Below are positions 1 through 8,864 of a stretch of 44,427 nucleotides of DNA, in pieces. The stretch lies in assembly GCA_002862985.1 (NCBI GenBank), contig PKCY01000142.1, forward strand, positions 1 to 44,427, written 5' to 3'. Within the stretch, counting starts at the first letter, position 1. Each line of letters opens with the position of its first letter. The notes below the pieces were generated by a model. It was given only the letters and a program-made list of their open reading frames with translations, had not been told where the DNA came from and made no database searches. The DNA is from Haliea sp. (GTDB lineage Bacteria; Pseudomonadota; Gammaproteobacteria; Pseudomonadales; Halieaceae). Made by a program: the position numbers and the translations under genes.

Positions 1-1
1 A

Positions 2-1150
2 AAGTTGCTCGATGGTCCACAGGCAGAAGGGAGTCACTGGAGTGATCATAGTGTACGGGGAGGTTGCTTAAAGAGTACCGAAATTCCTAGCGGTGAGACG
101 CTTATGCACAGACCCGACGCAAGTGCATTTGCAGCTGACTACACCTTTTTCGCAATGCCTCCCGAGTCAGAATTTTCAGGTGGCGTGTTGGTGTTTCAGG
201 ACATTACCGAGCACAAGAAAACAGCACGCCCGCTGCGTAACGGCAAACATAAAATCGTAGACGGGTCGCAAGATTTATCGGACGGTGCTCTTACCGAGAG
301 TGGCAGTGTTGAGCGACCTCCAGTGAATAACAAGCTGCCGACAAAAACTGACTACACTCACAACGAGTCCCGCTCCACCGCAGCGGTTGCCACTAGTGAT
401 AATCATAATGCGTCTAGCGATGTGGTGTGTGTTTCCGAACATATGGACGGTATCGCGCGGTTCTCTGCAGCAGTAGCCCACGACTTCAACAATATATTGG
501 CCATCATCCTAGGCAACCTTGAGCTGCTGAATTATGAAGACATAGATAATTCAAAGGTCCAGACTCGGCTCGTATCAATCCGCAAAGCCACCGATCGCGC
601 CTGTACGTTAACAAATCAACTGCTCGGAATCTCCAGGCGGCAAGCAAAAGAACTAGTCGTTCGCAATGCTAACGAGGAGCTAGGAGCGATGCATCAGCTC
701 ATCCTTGCTGAGCTTCCCTCGAATGTGACGCTTACCATAAATCTTGAAGAATCGCTGTGGGCCACCAGTATTGATCCTGACAGTTTCCAAGAGGCCATGC
801 TCAATCTGATTGTTAATGCTCGCGAAGCAATGCCTGATGGTGGCCAACTCAGACTGAACACGGCTAACGTAATCCTTGATAGAGCCTATTGCAATCAAAA
901 CACGGATGTAGATTCGGGCGACTATGTAGAAGTATCGGTGACCGACACTGGTCGCGGTATTGGAACCGACACCATTCCGTTTGTATTTGAGCCTTTTTTC
1001 TCTACCAAAGATGAAAGCAGGCGCACCGGACTGGGTTTGGCTCTGGTGTATGGATTCTGCCAGCGGTCAAACGGTCATGTTCGACTGCAATCCAGTCCTG
1101 ATATTGGCACAACCGTGCGCCTCTACTTGCCAAGGATTTTAGAAATCTAA
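2..1150 (+). CDS. Sensor histidine kinase, 5'-truncated by window edge
   Basis: This is a two-component sensor kinase, expected to autophosphorylate a histidine and pass the phosphate to a response regulator. Numbering from a TTG at position 5, residues about 45-72 look like the end of a PAS sensor domain (VLVFQDITEHK), followed by a low-complexity linker of about 70 residues. The H-box AVAHDFNNIL puts the phospho-acceptor at H159. The HATPase domain has an N-box (NLIVNAREAMP, N271), a G1 box (DTGRGIG, D314) and a G2 box (TGLGLALVYG, 341-350). The protein ends at LYLPRILEI with no receiver domain. The frame is open to base 2, so the TTG is probably not the true start and more PAS sequence is expected upstream. 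No response regulator is visible beside it; a fossil of a similar kinase follows. Confidence 0.85.
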   Translation, partial: KLLDGPQAEGSHWSDHSVRGGCLKSTEIPSGETLMHRPDASAFAADYTFFAMPPESEFSGGVLVFQDITEHKKTARPLRNGKHKIVDGSQDLSDGALTESGSVERPPVNNKLPTKTDYTHNESRSTAAVATSDNHNASSDVVCVSEHMDGIARFSAAVAHDFNNILAIILGNLELLNYEDIDNSKVQTRLVSIRKATDRACTLTNQLLGISRRQAKELVVRNANEELGAMHQLILAELPSNVTLTINLEESLWATSIDPDSFQEAMLNLIVNAREAMPDGGQLRLNTANVILDRAYCNQNTDVDSGDYVEVSVTDTGRGIGTDTIPFVFEPFFSTKDESRRTGLGLALVYGFCQRSNGHVRLQSSPDIGTTVRLYLPRILEI

Positions 1151-1299
1151 CCGGCAGCGAATAATTTAGAGAATCGCGATTCTGATCTGGAAATGACGCC
1201 CACCGAACATTAGACAACGATGGTAGCTGACAGGGCGGGTGGTAACGTCGCAAAGACATCGACGACCGAAAGGTACCAGGCCAATATGGTAGGAAAAAC

Positions 1300-1730
1300 A
1301 CCTAAAAGATGCATTGATTAGCTTGAGCCTCAATGCTCGCGACGCTATGCCAGCCTGATTATGAAAATACAGAACAGAATCATGGATGATATTACAATAA
1401 ATTCCGAGGTAGAGATTGAGTCAGGGGAATATCGGGAGATATCGATTAGTGATACCGGCGTGGGCATGAGCGAAGAGATTTGTAAACGGGTTTTTGATCC
1501 GTTCCTCACGACCAAGGGGAAGCGGAGGGCACCGGCCAAGGCTTGGCGATGGTCTATGGCTTTGTTAAGCGAGTTAGCGAGTATATCTTCGTTTTTTCAG
1601 AAAGAGGGCAGGGAGCGAAATTCACCATACACCTTCCTCGTTCCACGATTGCAGTCAAGAAACTGGAATTCCCTGCTCGCGTCGCTTTGATAAAACCTGC
1701 GGATATCGAGACTATTATGCTTAGACGGTA
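1300..1730 (+). pseudogene. Fossil of a second (hybrid) histidine kinase, frameshifted
   Basis: The pieces of an HATPase domain lie here in different frames. An N-box (SLNARDAMP) is read near 1322-1352 and then hits a TGA. A second frame gives ISISDTGVGM and VFDPFLTTKG (about 1440-1518). At the GGGG run near 1516-1519 one base appears to be missing, and the third frame continues EGTGQGLAMVYGFVKR and then GAKFTIHLPRS. The last readable residues, DIETIMLRR, look like the first strand of a receiver domain (usually ETILVVDDE), after which the reading stops. At least two frameshifts and a 3' truncation make this a decayed hybrid kinase, related to the intact kinase just upstream. A sequencing error could explain one shift but not both plus the truncation. 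Confidence 0.7.
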
Positions 1731-1751
1731 ATGCTGCTTCTGCAGCATTAC
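1728..1751. repeat. Perfect 10-bp inverted repeat (hairpin)
   Basis: The arms GTAATGCTGC (1728-1737) and GCAGCATTAC (1742-1751) are perfect reverse complements with a TTCT loop. The hairpin falls exactly where the kinase fossil stops being readable. No T-run follows, so it is not a canonical rho-independent terminator. It could be a weak terminator, a protein-binding palindrome or a scar of the rearrangement that cut the kinase gene. Confidence 0.6.
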
Positions 1752-2080
1752 GTTGTTGCGCTTAACTTTGGCGACTGGGTATGTTTACCGCTGAACCTCA
1801 TGAAAAATTGAAGACAGATTGTTCCAGATTGGAACCCGGGACGATACGCAGAAGATTCCAGCGCGCTTTTCCCTTCAGAAATCTGGTATACAACATGCGT
1901 AGTGACCTTATCGTGCACCTGCAGATCGGCGCGAGTATTATTGGGAAATAAATTAGCGGAATTCTGCGCTGCCTGGTGCGCTCCGCACTCTGTAAAACCT
2001 TATGCGCATTATGACGCGATTAAAAACTCGATAAATCGTAGTTGCACCAAAAGACCGGCAACAACTGCAGTCAAGATTAA
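1752..2080. other. Non-coding stretch, nothing recognised
   Basis: This stretch lies between the kinase fossil and the convergent sulfotransferase gene. The only open frame (1902-2105, plus) has no recognisable motif and runs into the sulfotransferase gene. I see no tRNA, repeat array or clear promoter. Confidence 0.5.
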
Positions 2081-3322
2081 TCAGCTCAAGTATTTCTCAT
2101 ATTGACGACGATAGTCGCTAAATAGGTCGTGGCAACTCTCACTGGAAAAGCCAAAATCTCTCTTATCATATTTGTGTTCCCCAAATAAGTGTCTAGGGCG
2201 AACCTCGAGATAACGGCACATACGATGCTCTGCCTCAGGACTAAGAACAAAACCAAAAAAGTCGTAGATACTCTTCACCACGACCATCGGATCTCTGCAT
2301 ATTTCTTCGAATCCGACGTCGAAAAACTGCCCGGTATCCAATCGCTCACGTTGCGTCATTCCCCGTTTCAACATTTTTGAAAAGTGGCGCGCTTCATACT
2401 GACCTATAATCGTAGGATTAACCTCATCGCTGTAGCCTCCATGCAATGTCGATGTCAGACTTGCAAAAGAAGTAACCGCCGTTAGCGGCTCGCGGTGCGT
2501 CCACACCAGCGACGCATCGGGGTACTGTGCGAGAAGATACTGTAGATAGGCCATGTGCGGCGGGGTCTTCAACACCCAGCGCTCACGTTTAAAATCTATT
2601 TGCATATGCTGCAGAACACTCGCATGCCAGCGGTAGGCCGCGGTCATATCCTGTTCCAGGGCCCAGTCTCGATAGGCTGGCAAATGATACATAAACCCAA
2701 ACTGTTCGCTGACAAAATTTGACGCCAGTATATAGACACACTCCTGCGGCAGTTGGGCGCCTAACGCGTGCACGGACTTTAAGCCCGGGGATAACTTTTC
2801 GGCCAGCGATAACAAAAATTCAACTGGTTTTATTCTTTTATCGGAATGATAGGTTGCCTCGAGGGCTGGAGGTATCGGCTTCATAACCTCCCAGCTAGCC
2901 GGTGATCTATGTGCTGGATCTTGAGCCAACAATTCAAAGAGTATGGTCGTACCGGTTCGAGGAAGCCCGAGAATGATCACCGGCGGCTTCACTGTTTCTC
3001 GCGCAATTTCAGGCCTGGCTTTTCTATAGTCGACGATCCGCAGTCGCAGGCAAAGTGAATCCACAACATTGTAGTACGCCGCAAGCCTTCCGATCTGCGA
3101 GAGTGACGCCTCCTCATTCAAACTTTGACACAACCGTTCAAGCCCCACTCGAAACGACTCATCGCCAAAATCAGTCATGCCGGTCTGCTTGCGTGCACGA
3201 TGTATGCAAAGTTCAGGAGATATCCGTGGGATTGAGTAGCCGCACCGCTGCAACCCGCGGCCCATTCGATTGACTGCTTTGATATAGAAAGGTTGGAGCT
3301 CAGAGGGATACGCTGAGTGCAT
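2081..3322 (-). CDS. Sulfotransferase family protein
   Basis: This is a predicted cytosolic sulfotransferase that would move a sulfuryl group from PAPS to a hydroxyl acceptor. The 413-residue protein carries the 5'-phosphosulfate-binding loop at residues 118-127 (GLPRTGTT, the usual PRSGTT/PRTGTT form). A 3'-phosphate-binding candidate lies at about 275-290 (HREPLTAVTSFASL, R277 and the following serines). An ATG at 3322 is the start used. The N-terminal region of about 110 residues before the loop is helical, as in the Sulfotransfer_3-type bacterial family. It is divergent from the PqqD-like gene with about 220 bases between them. The acceptor could be the locus polysaccharide, a lipid or a peptide; the sequence does not decide. 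Confidence 0.85.
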   Translation of the reverse strand: MHSAYPSELQPFYIKAVNRMGRGLQRCGYSIPRISPELCIHRARKQTGMTDFGDESFRVGLERLCQSLNEEASLSQIGRLAAYYNVVDSLCLRLRIVDYRKARPEIARETVKPPVIILGLPRTGTTILFELLAQDPAHRSPASWEVMKPIPPALEATYHSDKRIKPVEFLLSLAEKLSPGLKSVHALGAQLPQECVYILASNFVSEQFGFMYHLPAYRDWALEQDMTAAYRWHASVLQHMQIDFKRERWVLKTPPHMAYLQYLLAQYPDASLVWTHREPLTAVTSFASLTSTLHGGYSDEVNPTIIGQYEARHFSKMLKRGMTQRERLDTGQFFDVGFEEICRDPMVVVKSIYDFFGFVLSPEAEHRMCRYLEVRPRHLFGEHKYDKRDFGFSSESCHDLFSDYRRQYEKYLS

Positions 3323-3541
3323 GTTATTGATGGCGCATAGTCCTGCCTGATCTCTTAATGTCTGAGCGGAGTTTGAATTACCACGTACTGCCGAAGCACA
3401 TTATCTCAAGCGGGCGTCTCAGCTCCATCAGGATGTCAAACACAGTGGGTGCCGTCAACAATCCGCGCCTGGGACTTTAGTGTTGCTCACAACCTCCGCT
3501 GCGGTACACTGCGACATGATAGAGAAAAACCGGATCGCTCT

Positions 3542-3823
3542 ATGAATCTCAATCAGATCGTTAAGCCCTCGCCCCAAGTGATCTCCCAGGAGATCTCGGG
3601 CGAGACTGTTTTGCTCGATCTGGAGAGTGAGTGCTACTTCGGTCTGGACACGGTGGGCACACGTATCTGGCAGCTAATCGAGACTGGAAGCGACCTACTC
3701 TCCATTTTCAACACTTTACTTGAGGAATACGAGGTCGAAGAGTCGCGCCTGCGCGCTGACCTCGAAACGCTTATCAATGACGTCCGCGATCGCGGCCTGA
3801 TTTCACTGGAGGATGTCTTGTGA
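3542..3823 (+). CDS. PqqD-family peptide chaperone-like protein
   Basis: This 93-residue protein has the PqqD fold signature VLLDLESECYFGLD followed by GTRIWQLIE (about residues 22-45), then a helical C-terminal half. PqqD-like domains are known as RiPP recognition elements that bind leader peptides and present them to a modifying enzyme. The ATG at 3542 begins where the homology begins; an upstream in-frame start at 3449 would add 31 unrelated residues. The stop overlaps the GTG start of the molybdoenzyme gene by four bases (GTGA), so the two are translationally coupled. PqqD proteins of this size also occur as partners of HPr-kinase-like and nucleotidyltransferase proteins, and both of those are found 20-27 kb away in this window. 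Confidence 0.85.
   Translation: MNLNQIVKPSPQVISQEISGETVLLDLESECYFGLDTVGTRIWQLIETGSDLLSIFNTLLEEYEVEESRLRADLETLINDVRDRGLISLEDVL
3808..3813 (+). promoter_or_regulatory. Ribosome binding site for the molybdoenzyme GTG start
   Basis: GGAGGA lies six bases ahead of the GTG at 3820, inside the end of the PqqD-like gene. It supports the GTG start and coupled translation of the two genes. Confidence 0.7.
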
Positions 3824-5967
3824 ACGCACCGGCTAGAGAGAGAAAGAAGCATTATCGTGCCTGCCATCTTTGCGAGGCCATTTGCGGTGTCGTGATAGAG
3901 ACTCACGGCACAGAAATTCTCTCTATCAAGGGGGACAAAGACGACCCTTTGAGTCGTGGCCACCTCTGCCCAAAGGCCATCGCCTTGAAGGACCTCCACA
4001 AGGACCCTGACCGACTGCGACAACCGCTAAAGCGAGTTACCAACTCCACTGGTGAGAATAGCTGGGAGACCATTGGCTGGGAAGAAGCGCTCACTAGCGC
4101 CGCACAGGGATTGGTGGAGGTGCACGAGCGGCACGGCGTACATGCTATCGGTGTCTATATGGGCAATCCCACTGTCCACAATTACGGCATGTTGACCCAC
4201 CAAGGCAATTTGTTCAGGCATTTCCGCACAAACAATCGATTCTCTGCCACCTCGGTCGATCAGCTGCCCCACCACCTGGCATCGCTATGGTTGTTCGGCC
4301 ACAAGTCGCTGTTCCCCATACCAGACATCGACCACAGCGATTACATGCTAATGCTGGGCGCAAACCCCATCGCTTCCAATGGCAGCATCTGGACAGTACC
4401 CGATGTAAAAAAAAGGTTAAAGGCGGTGCGGGCACGTGGCGGAAAAATCGTCGTGCTAGACCCGCGCTATACCGAAACGGCAAAAGTGGCGAGCGAACAC
4501 CATTTTATTAAGCCTGGCACGGACGCCCTGTTTCTGCTGGCGATACTGAACACTATTTTTAGTGAGGGCTTGGATGACACCGCCCACCTAAGGCCTTTTA
4601 CCGACGGCCTTGATGTCGTGCGCGCGGCCATCGCGAACTTCACAGCAGAGTTCGCTGCGCAACACACATCCATTGAAGCTGGCACAATCCGGCGTATTGC
4701 TCGCGAATTTGCCACCGCCGGGGCTGCGATCTGTTATGGCCGTATGGGGGTCTCTACTCAGGCCTATGGCGCACTCAACCAGTGGCTGATTCAGCTAATT
4801 AATATCGCCACAGGTAATTTAGATCTACCCGGCGGCTCTCTATTTACCCTCCCAGCACTGGACCAGGTGAGTACCATTGGGCCGGGTGGCTTTGCCCGCC
4901 ACCATAGTCGCGTGCGCAATCTGCCAGAGTTTGATCGCGAGCTGCCCGCCGCAGTAATGGCGGAAGAGATTACGACTCCGGGAGAGAACCAGATTCGAGC
5001 ACTGTTTACCGGTGCGGGGAATCCCGTAATCTCCACACCCAACGGCCGGCAGCTGGACGACGCTCTTTCACAACTGGATTTTATGGTGTCCCTCGACCCG
5101 TATCTCAATGAAACCACCCGCCACGCGGACATCATCCTACCGCCCACCTCGGCACTAGAGCACGACCACTACGACTTGGCCTTTCACACCAACGCCGTGC
5201 GCAATACCGCCAGATTCAATGAACCGGTATTCGACAAGCCGGAAGGTGCATTGCACGACTGGGAGATATTTACCGAATTAGGTAACCGGGTGGCTCAACG
5301 GCTGGGCAGGGAAGCGAAGCCCAGCATTGCTCCGGCCGACATCATCGACCTGGGCCTACAATCCGGTCCCTATGCGGATCAGGGCATATCTGTACAAATG
5401 CTGAAGGATCATCCTTCGGGCATAGACTTTGGCCCCTTGCAGCCACAGTTGCCGGCACGACTACGCACCAAAGACAAGTGGATTCACTGTGACACGCCTG
5501 AGCCCCTGGCAGACCTGGCACGTCTGAACGAAGAGTTTTGCGCCGAGAAAGCCTCATCACCCGATCCTGCGCAAGCGGGGCCGCTGCAGTTGATCGGCAG
5601 ACGTCATGTGCGCTCCAATAATTCCTGGATGCACAACTACCACCGCTTGGTGAAAGGCCCAAACCGCTGCACGCTATTGATGAATCCCCAAGACATTCAA
5701 CAACGAAATATTTTGGAAGGCAGCGAAGTTGAGGTGCGCTCCCGTGTGGGTGCGCTTCAGGTTGTGGTGGAAGCCTCCGCAGAAATAATGCCTGGCGTGG
5801 TCAGTCTGCCCCACGGCTTCGGGCATCACCGCGAGGGGATCCGCATGGATATCGCGCAGCGTCACGCGGGCGTCAGTTGCAACGACATTACAGACGAGTA
5901 TGCCCTGGATGAACTGTCCGGAAATGCAGCAGTGAATGGTATTTCGGTCGAGGTAGTACCAGCCTGA
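3820..5967 (+). CDS. Molybdopterin-dependent oxidoreductase (formate dehydrogenase/BisC-like)
   Basis: This 715-residue enzyme belongs to the DMSO-reductase superfamily and should carry bis-MGD and one 4Fe-4S cluster. The cluster ligands are C15, C18, C22 and C50 (C-x2-C-x3-C-x27-C), and K52 follows the last cysteine as in formate dehydrogenase and NapA types. The cofactor-binding C-terminal domain spans about 593-715. No twin-arginine signal is visible, so a cytosolic location is likely. The region that usually supplies the metal ligand reads SATSVDQLPHH (143-152), with Ser or Asp available but no Cys or Sec. As I remember it, this segment is conserved in a family of uncharacterised oxidoreductases, so it is probably a family trait. 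No electron-transfer subunit is encoded nearby. The substrate is unknown. Confidence 0.9.
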   Translation: MNAPARERKKHYRACHLCEAICGVVIETHGTEILSIKGDKDDPLSRGHLCPKAIALKDLHKDPDRLRQPLKRVTNSTGENSWETIGWEEALTSAAQGLVEVHERHGVHAIGVYMGNPTVHNYGMLTHQGNLFRHFRTNNRFSATSVDQLPHHLASLWLFGHKSLFPIPDIDHSDYMLMLGANPIASNGSIWTVPDVKKRLKAVRARGGKIVVLDPRYTETAKVASEHHFIKPGTDALFLLAILNTIFSEGLDDTAHLRPFTDGLDVVRAAIANFTAEFAAQHTSIEAGTIRRIAREFATAGAAICYGRMGVSTQAYGALNQWLIQLINIATGNLDLPGGSLFTLPALDQVSTIGPGGFARHHSRVRNLPEFDRELPAAVMAEEITTPGENQIRALFTGAGNPVISTPNGRQLDDALSQLDFMVSLDPYLNETTRHADIILPPTSALEHDHYDLAFHTNAVRNTARFNEPVFDKPEGALHDWEIFTELGNRVAQRLGREAKPSIAPADIIDLGLQSGPYADQGISVQMLKDHPSGIDFGPLQPQLPARLRTKDKWIHCDTPEPLADLARLNEEFCAEKASSPDPAQAGPLQLIGRRHVRSNNSWMHNYHRLVKGPNRCTLLMNPQDIQQRNILEGSEVEVRSRVGALQVVVEASAEIMPGVVSLPHGFGHHREGIRMDIAQRHAGVSCNDITDEYALDELSGNAAVNGISVEVVPA

Positions 5968-6084
5968 TTTCTGTACACCCTCCAACCCACAAAATTATTA
6001 TTTGTAATTGCGATGTGCAATACTCACTATAAACGAGCATCTTAAAATGACAAATCACCTGTAAAAACTGCGAGGGAGCCTCCC

Positions 6085-6681
6085 ATGGACATATCGACTA
6101 TTGTGTTCTGGCTGATATTGCTGGGCCTTGTCATCTACGTCGTCACAATCTATAACACCCTGGTAACGCTTAAGAATCGCTATCTCAATTCCTTCGCACA
6201 AATTGAGGTGCAGCTCAAACGACGCTACGACCTGATTCCAAATTTAGTAGAGACCGCCAAGGCGTATATGGGGCATGAGCGCGAGACACTGGAGGCTGTC
6301 ATTAATGCACGCAATGACGCCGCTGCGATTCTGAAGGCCATGAGTGACGGTAATGTCGGTGGTGCCCAGCTAAGTCAATTAGCCAATGCCGAAGGCACAT
6401 TACAAGGAGCCTTGGGAAAATTGAATGTCACCATGGAAGCGTATCCTGACCTCAAAGCCAACGAGAACATGATGCAACTTTCTGAAGAGTTAACGACCAC
6501 GGAAAACCGTGTTGCCTTTGCCCGCCAAGGCTTTAATGACGCTGTTATGACGTACAACACCTACCGCCAGAGTTTTCCCCAGGTTTTCTTCGCCACCAAA
6601 TTCGGCCACCCCGAAGATGCTTCACTCCTTCAGTTTGAGGACTCGGCAGAAATTCAGCGTGCGCCCGAGGTGTCTTTCTAG
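6085..6681 (+). CDS. lemA: LemA family membrane protein
   Basis: This 198-residue protein has one N-terminal membrane helix (about 5-26) and a long helical region typical of LemA. The conserved family segment is easy to see: RYDLIPNLVETAKAY, then ERETLEAVINARN. The family has no firmly established biochemical role. It often sits beside membrane-bound M48 proteases, as here, where an M48 gene follows after about 20 bases. AGGGAG precedes the ATG. A TATAAA at 6028-6033 could be a -10 element, but I see no convincing -35. Confidence 0.9.
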   Translation: MDISTIVFWLILLGLVIYVVTIYNTLVTLKNRYLNSFAQIEVQLKRRYDLIPNLVETAKAYMGHERETLEAVINARNDAAAILKAMSDGNVGGAQLSQLANAEGTLQGALGKLNVTMEAYPDLKANENMMQLSEELTTTENRVAFARQGFNDAVMTYNTYRQSFPQVFFATKFGHPEDASLLQFEDSAEIQRAPEVSF

Positions 6682-6701
6682 CGCACTGAGCTAAAGCCAC
6701 C

Positions 6702-8642
6702 ATGGATTTTTTTGCGCAACAGGATGCAGCTCGGCGCAATACGCGCGTGCTGGTTCTATTGTTTCTGGCGGCAGTGTTGCTGTTGATTGTGTTGGCCAAC
6801 GCCGCTGTCGCTGCGTTTCTGTTCTTTAGTGGGGACTACAACATCTACAGCGGCAGCCGCGAGGGGATGGACGGCTTTCTGTCTTACTTCAGCTGGTCGC
6901 GATGCGGGACCGTGAGCTTGGCCATAAGCGCGACCGTGGCCTTGGTGGTTCTGGCAAAATGGGTACAACTTTCAACTGGCGGCAAGGCGGTTGCTGAAAG
7001 CCTGGGTGGCACCCGCATCCTGCCACAATCCAGGGATGCGACGGAGCGGCGCTGCCTGAATGTCGTCGAAGAAATGGCACTGGCTGCAAATATGCCGGTG
7101 CCGCCCGTCTACGTACTGAACGGCGAACGGGGCATCAATGCGTTCGCCGCTGGCATCACTCCCGCCGACGCCATTGTGGCAGTCACCCGAGGCACCATCG
7201 AACACCTCAAACGACATGAACTGCAGGGCGTCATTGCCCATGAGTTCAGTCATATTCTCAACGGCGATATGCGTCTGAATATACGCCTGGTGGCAATGCT
7301 CAAAGGAATCACATTTATTGGAGACGTGGGACACATACTACTGCGCAGCAGCAACCGCGTTCGATCCGGGGCCAGTGCGCGCAGCAAGGTCGGCCCCACC
7401 ATATCCCTGCTGGGGTTTGCCCTGTGGCTTTTGGGATGGCTGGGCGGTTTGGCGGCAGGGTTCATCAAGGCAGCCATTTCTCGGCAAAAAGAATTCCTGG
7501 CAGATGCCAGTGCAGTGCAATATACGCGCAGTCCAGACGGCATTGGCGACGCTCTAAAAGTCATTGGCGGCTATATTCCAGGCACACTGGTGCACGCCGC
7601 TCGGGCAAACGAAATGTCCCATATATTTTTCGGGCAAATTGAACACCGCTTATGGCAGGTTTTCGCCACTCACCCCCCGCTGCGCGATCGCATCGGGCGT
7701 GTGGACCCGCAATGGAATGGCGAATTTATCGAACGCAAACCGATGCACTATCCCGAACAGCCAAGCCGTCCGGGCGCAGGGGACGTGGGCGTCGGACGCG
7801 CGGCTCTGGTGGCAGCTGCCCTGGCCGGCGCGCTCGCGGAAGACGTTGGGGCTGAAGATGCACATTTTGAATCCGACCCCGATCAACTGGAGCAGGCGAC
7901 CGCCACGCGTGAGGATATTCCGCTGGTCTTTGTCCAGCAAAGTCACGAGCCGTTGGGTGCACATGCGCTAATCTATTGCCTGCTAATTAGTAATGATGAG
8001 ACGCTACGGCAACAACAACTGCAGATCATCTCCACAACAGACATTATTGGCCTGCAGGAGCTCGTCCACACTTTTAGCCCAGGCGTACAGGCACTGGGAG
8101 CACCGCGCCGCCTTCCACTGCTCGAGATGTGCCTGCCTGCTCTAAAGTCCATGTCGTTACCCCAGTATCGATTATTCAAGAACACGCTATTGAAGCTGAT
8201 TCAAGCAGATCAACGGACTGAACTCTACGAATGGTGTCTATTTCAGCTTGTGCGCCACTATTTGGACCCGGAATTCATTACGGTTAAACCCAGCCGAGCA
8301 CGGTATCGCAAGTTACAAACGGTGGCTGCGCACATCCGCATGGTATTTTCAGTGCTGGCCTGGGAAAGCAGCGGCGAATCACACGCCGTATTTCGCCTAG
8401 GTGCAGACAGTCTGGGTTTCACAGACATGGAAATTCTGCGAGCAGAACAATGTGAGGTCGCTAGTTTCAGCAATGCGGTACACGAATTGGCGGACTGCTA
8501 CCCCCTCCTGAAGCCACGCTTGCTCAAGGCTATGACCTTGGCTGCCGGACACGATGGACAGCTCACTCCATTGGAGCGAGAGATAATCGGCAGCATGGCC
8601 GCCGTCATGGATTGTCCCATTCCCTCGGGCCCCGATCTTTAG
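6702..8642 (+). CDS. M48 family membrane metalloprotease with C-terminal extension
   Basis: This is an HtpX-like zinc protease of the inner membrane. Of its 646 residues, the first 90 hold two membrane helices (about 14-40 and 68-88). The zinc motif HEFSH is at 180-184, and the downstream glutamate is probably E264 in KEFLADASA. A third hydrophobic stretch lies at about 231-255. M48 proteases such as HtpX are usually near 290 residues. Here about 300 further residues follow the protease domain. The last part (about 600-640: LAAGHDGQLTPLEREII) resembles a TerB-like helical domain. The gene follows lemA closely, which suggests a functional pair in membrane protein quality control. The role of the extension is unknown. 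Confidence 0.88.
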   Translation: MDFFAQQDAARRNTRVLVLLFLAAVLLLIVLANAAVAAFLFFSGDYNIYSGSREGMDGFLSYFSWSRCGTVSLAISATVALVVLAKWVQLSTGGKAVAESLGGTRILPQSRDATERRCLNVVEEMALAANMPVPPVYVLNGERGINAFAAGITPADAIVAVTRGTIEHLKRHELQGVIAHEFSHILNGDMRLNIRLVAMLKGITFIGDVGHILLRSSNRVRSGASARSKVGPTISLLGFALWLLGWLGGLAAGFIKAAISRQKEFLADASAVQYTRSPDGIGDALKVIGGYIPGTLVHAARANEMSHIFFGQIEHRLWQVFATHPPLRDRIGRVDPQWNGEFIERKPMHYPEQPSRPGAGDVGVGRAALVAAALAGALAEDVGAEDAHFESDPDQLEQATATREDIPLVFVQQSHEPLGAHALIYCLLISNDETLRQQQLQIISTTDIIGLQELVHTFSPGVQALGAPRRLPLLEMCLPALKSMSLPQYRLFKNTLLKLIQADQRTELYEWCLFQLVRHYLDPEFITVKPSRARYRKLQTVAAHIRMVFSVLAWESSGESHAVFRLGADSLGFTDMEILRAEQCEVASFSNAVHELADCYPLLKPRLLKAMTLAAGHDGQLTPLEREIIGSMAAVMDCPIPSGPDL

Positions 8643-8864
8643 TAACGGAGATATAGGAGCGCGGTATCCAATATCGATCTCAGTAATCGGATGTGTCCCA
8701 ATACTCACCAAATTCGCCCGCTTCAACCAAGTCACTTTCACTTCTGCAGGTTTGTGCTAGTTTTAGTGATGTCGACCGCCAAGAGCAGGGATTAGCTCAA
8801 ATAAATGGCGACCGATTGACCGCGCACATAGATTATCAATTCTAGTAACCACAACAAGGATGTT

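Noticed and set aside
1902-2105. 67-codon open frame after the kinase fossil
   Set aside because: No ribosome site or motif, and it overlaps the end of the sulfotransferase gene.
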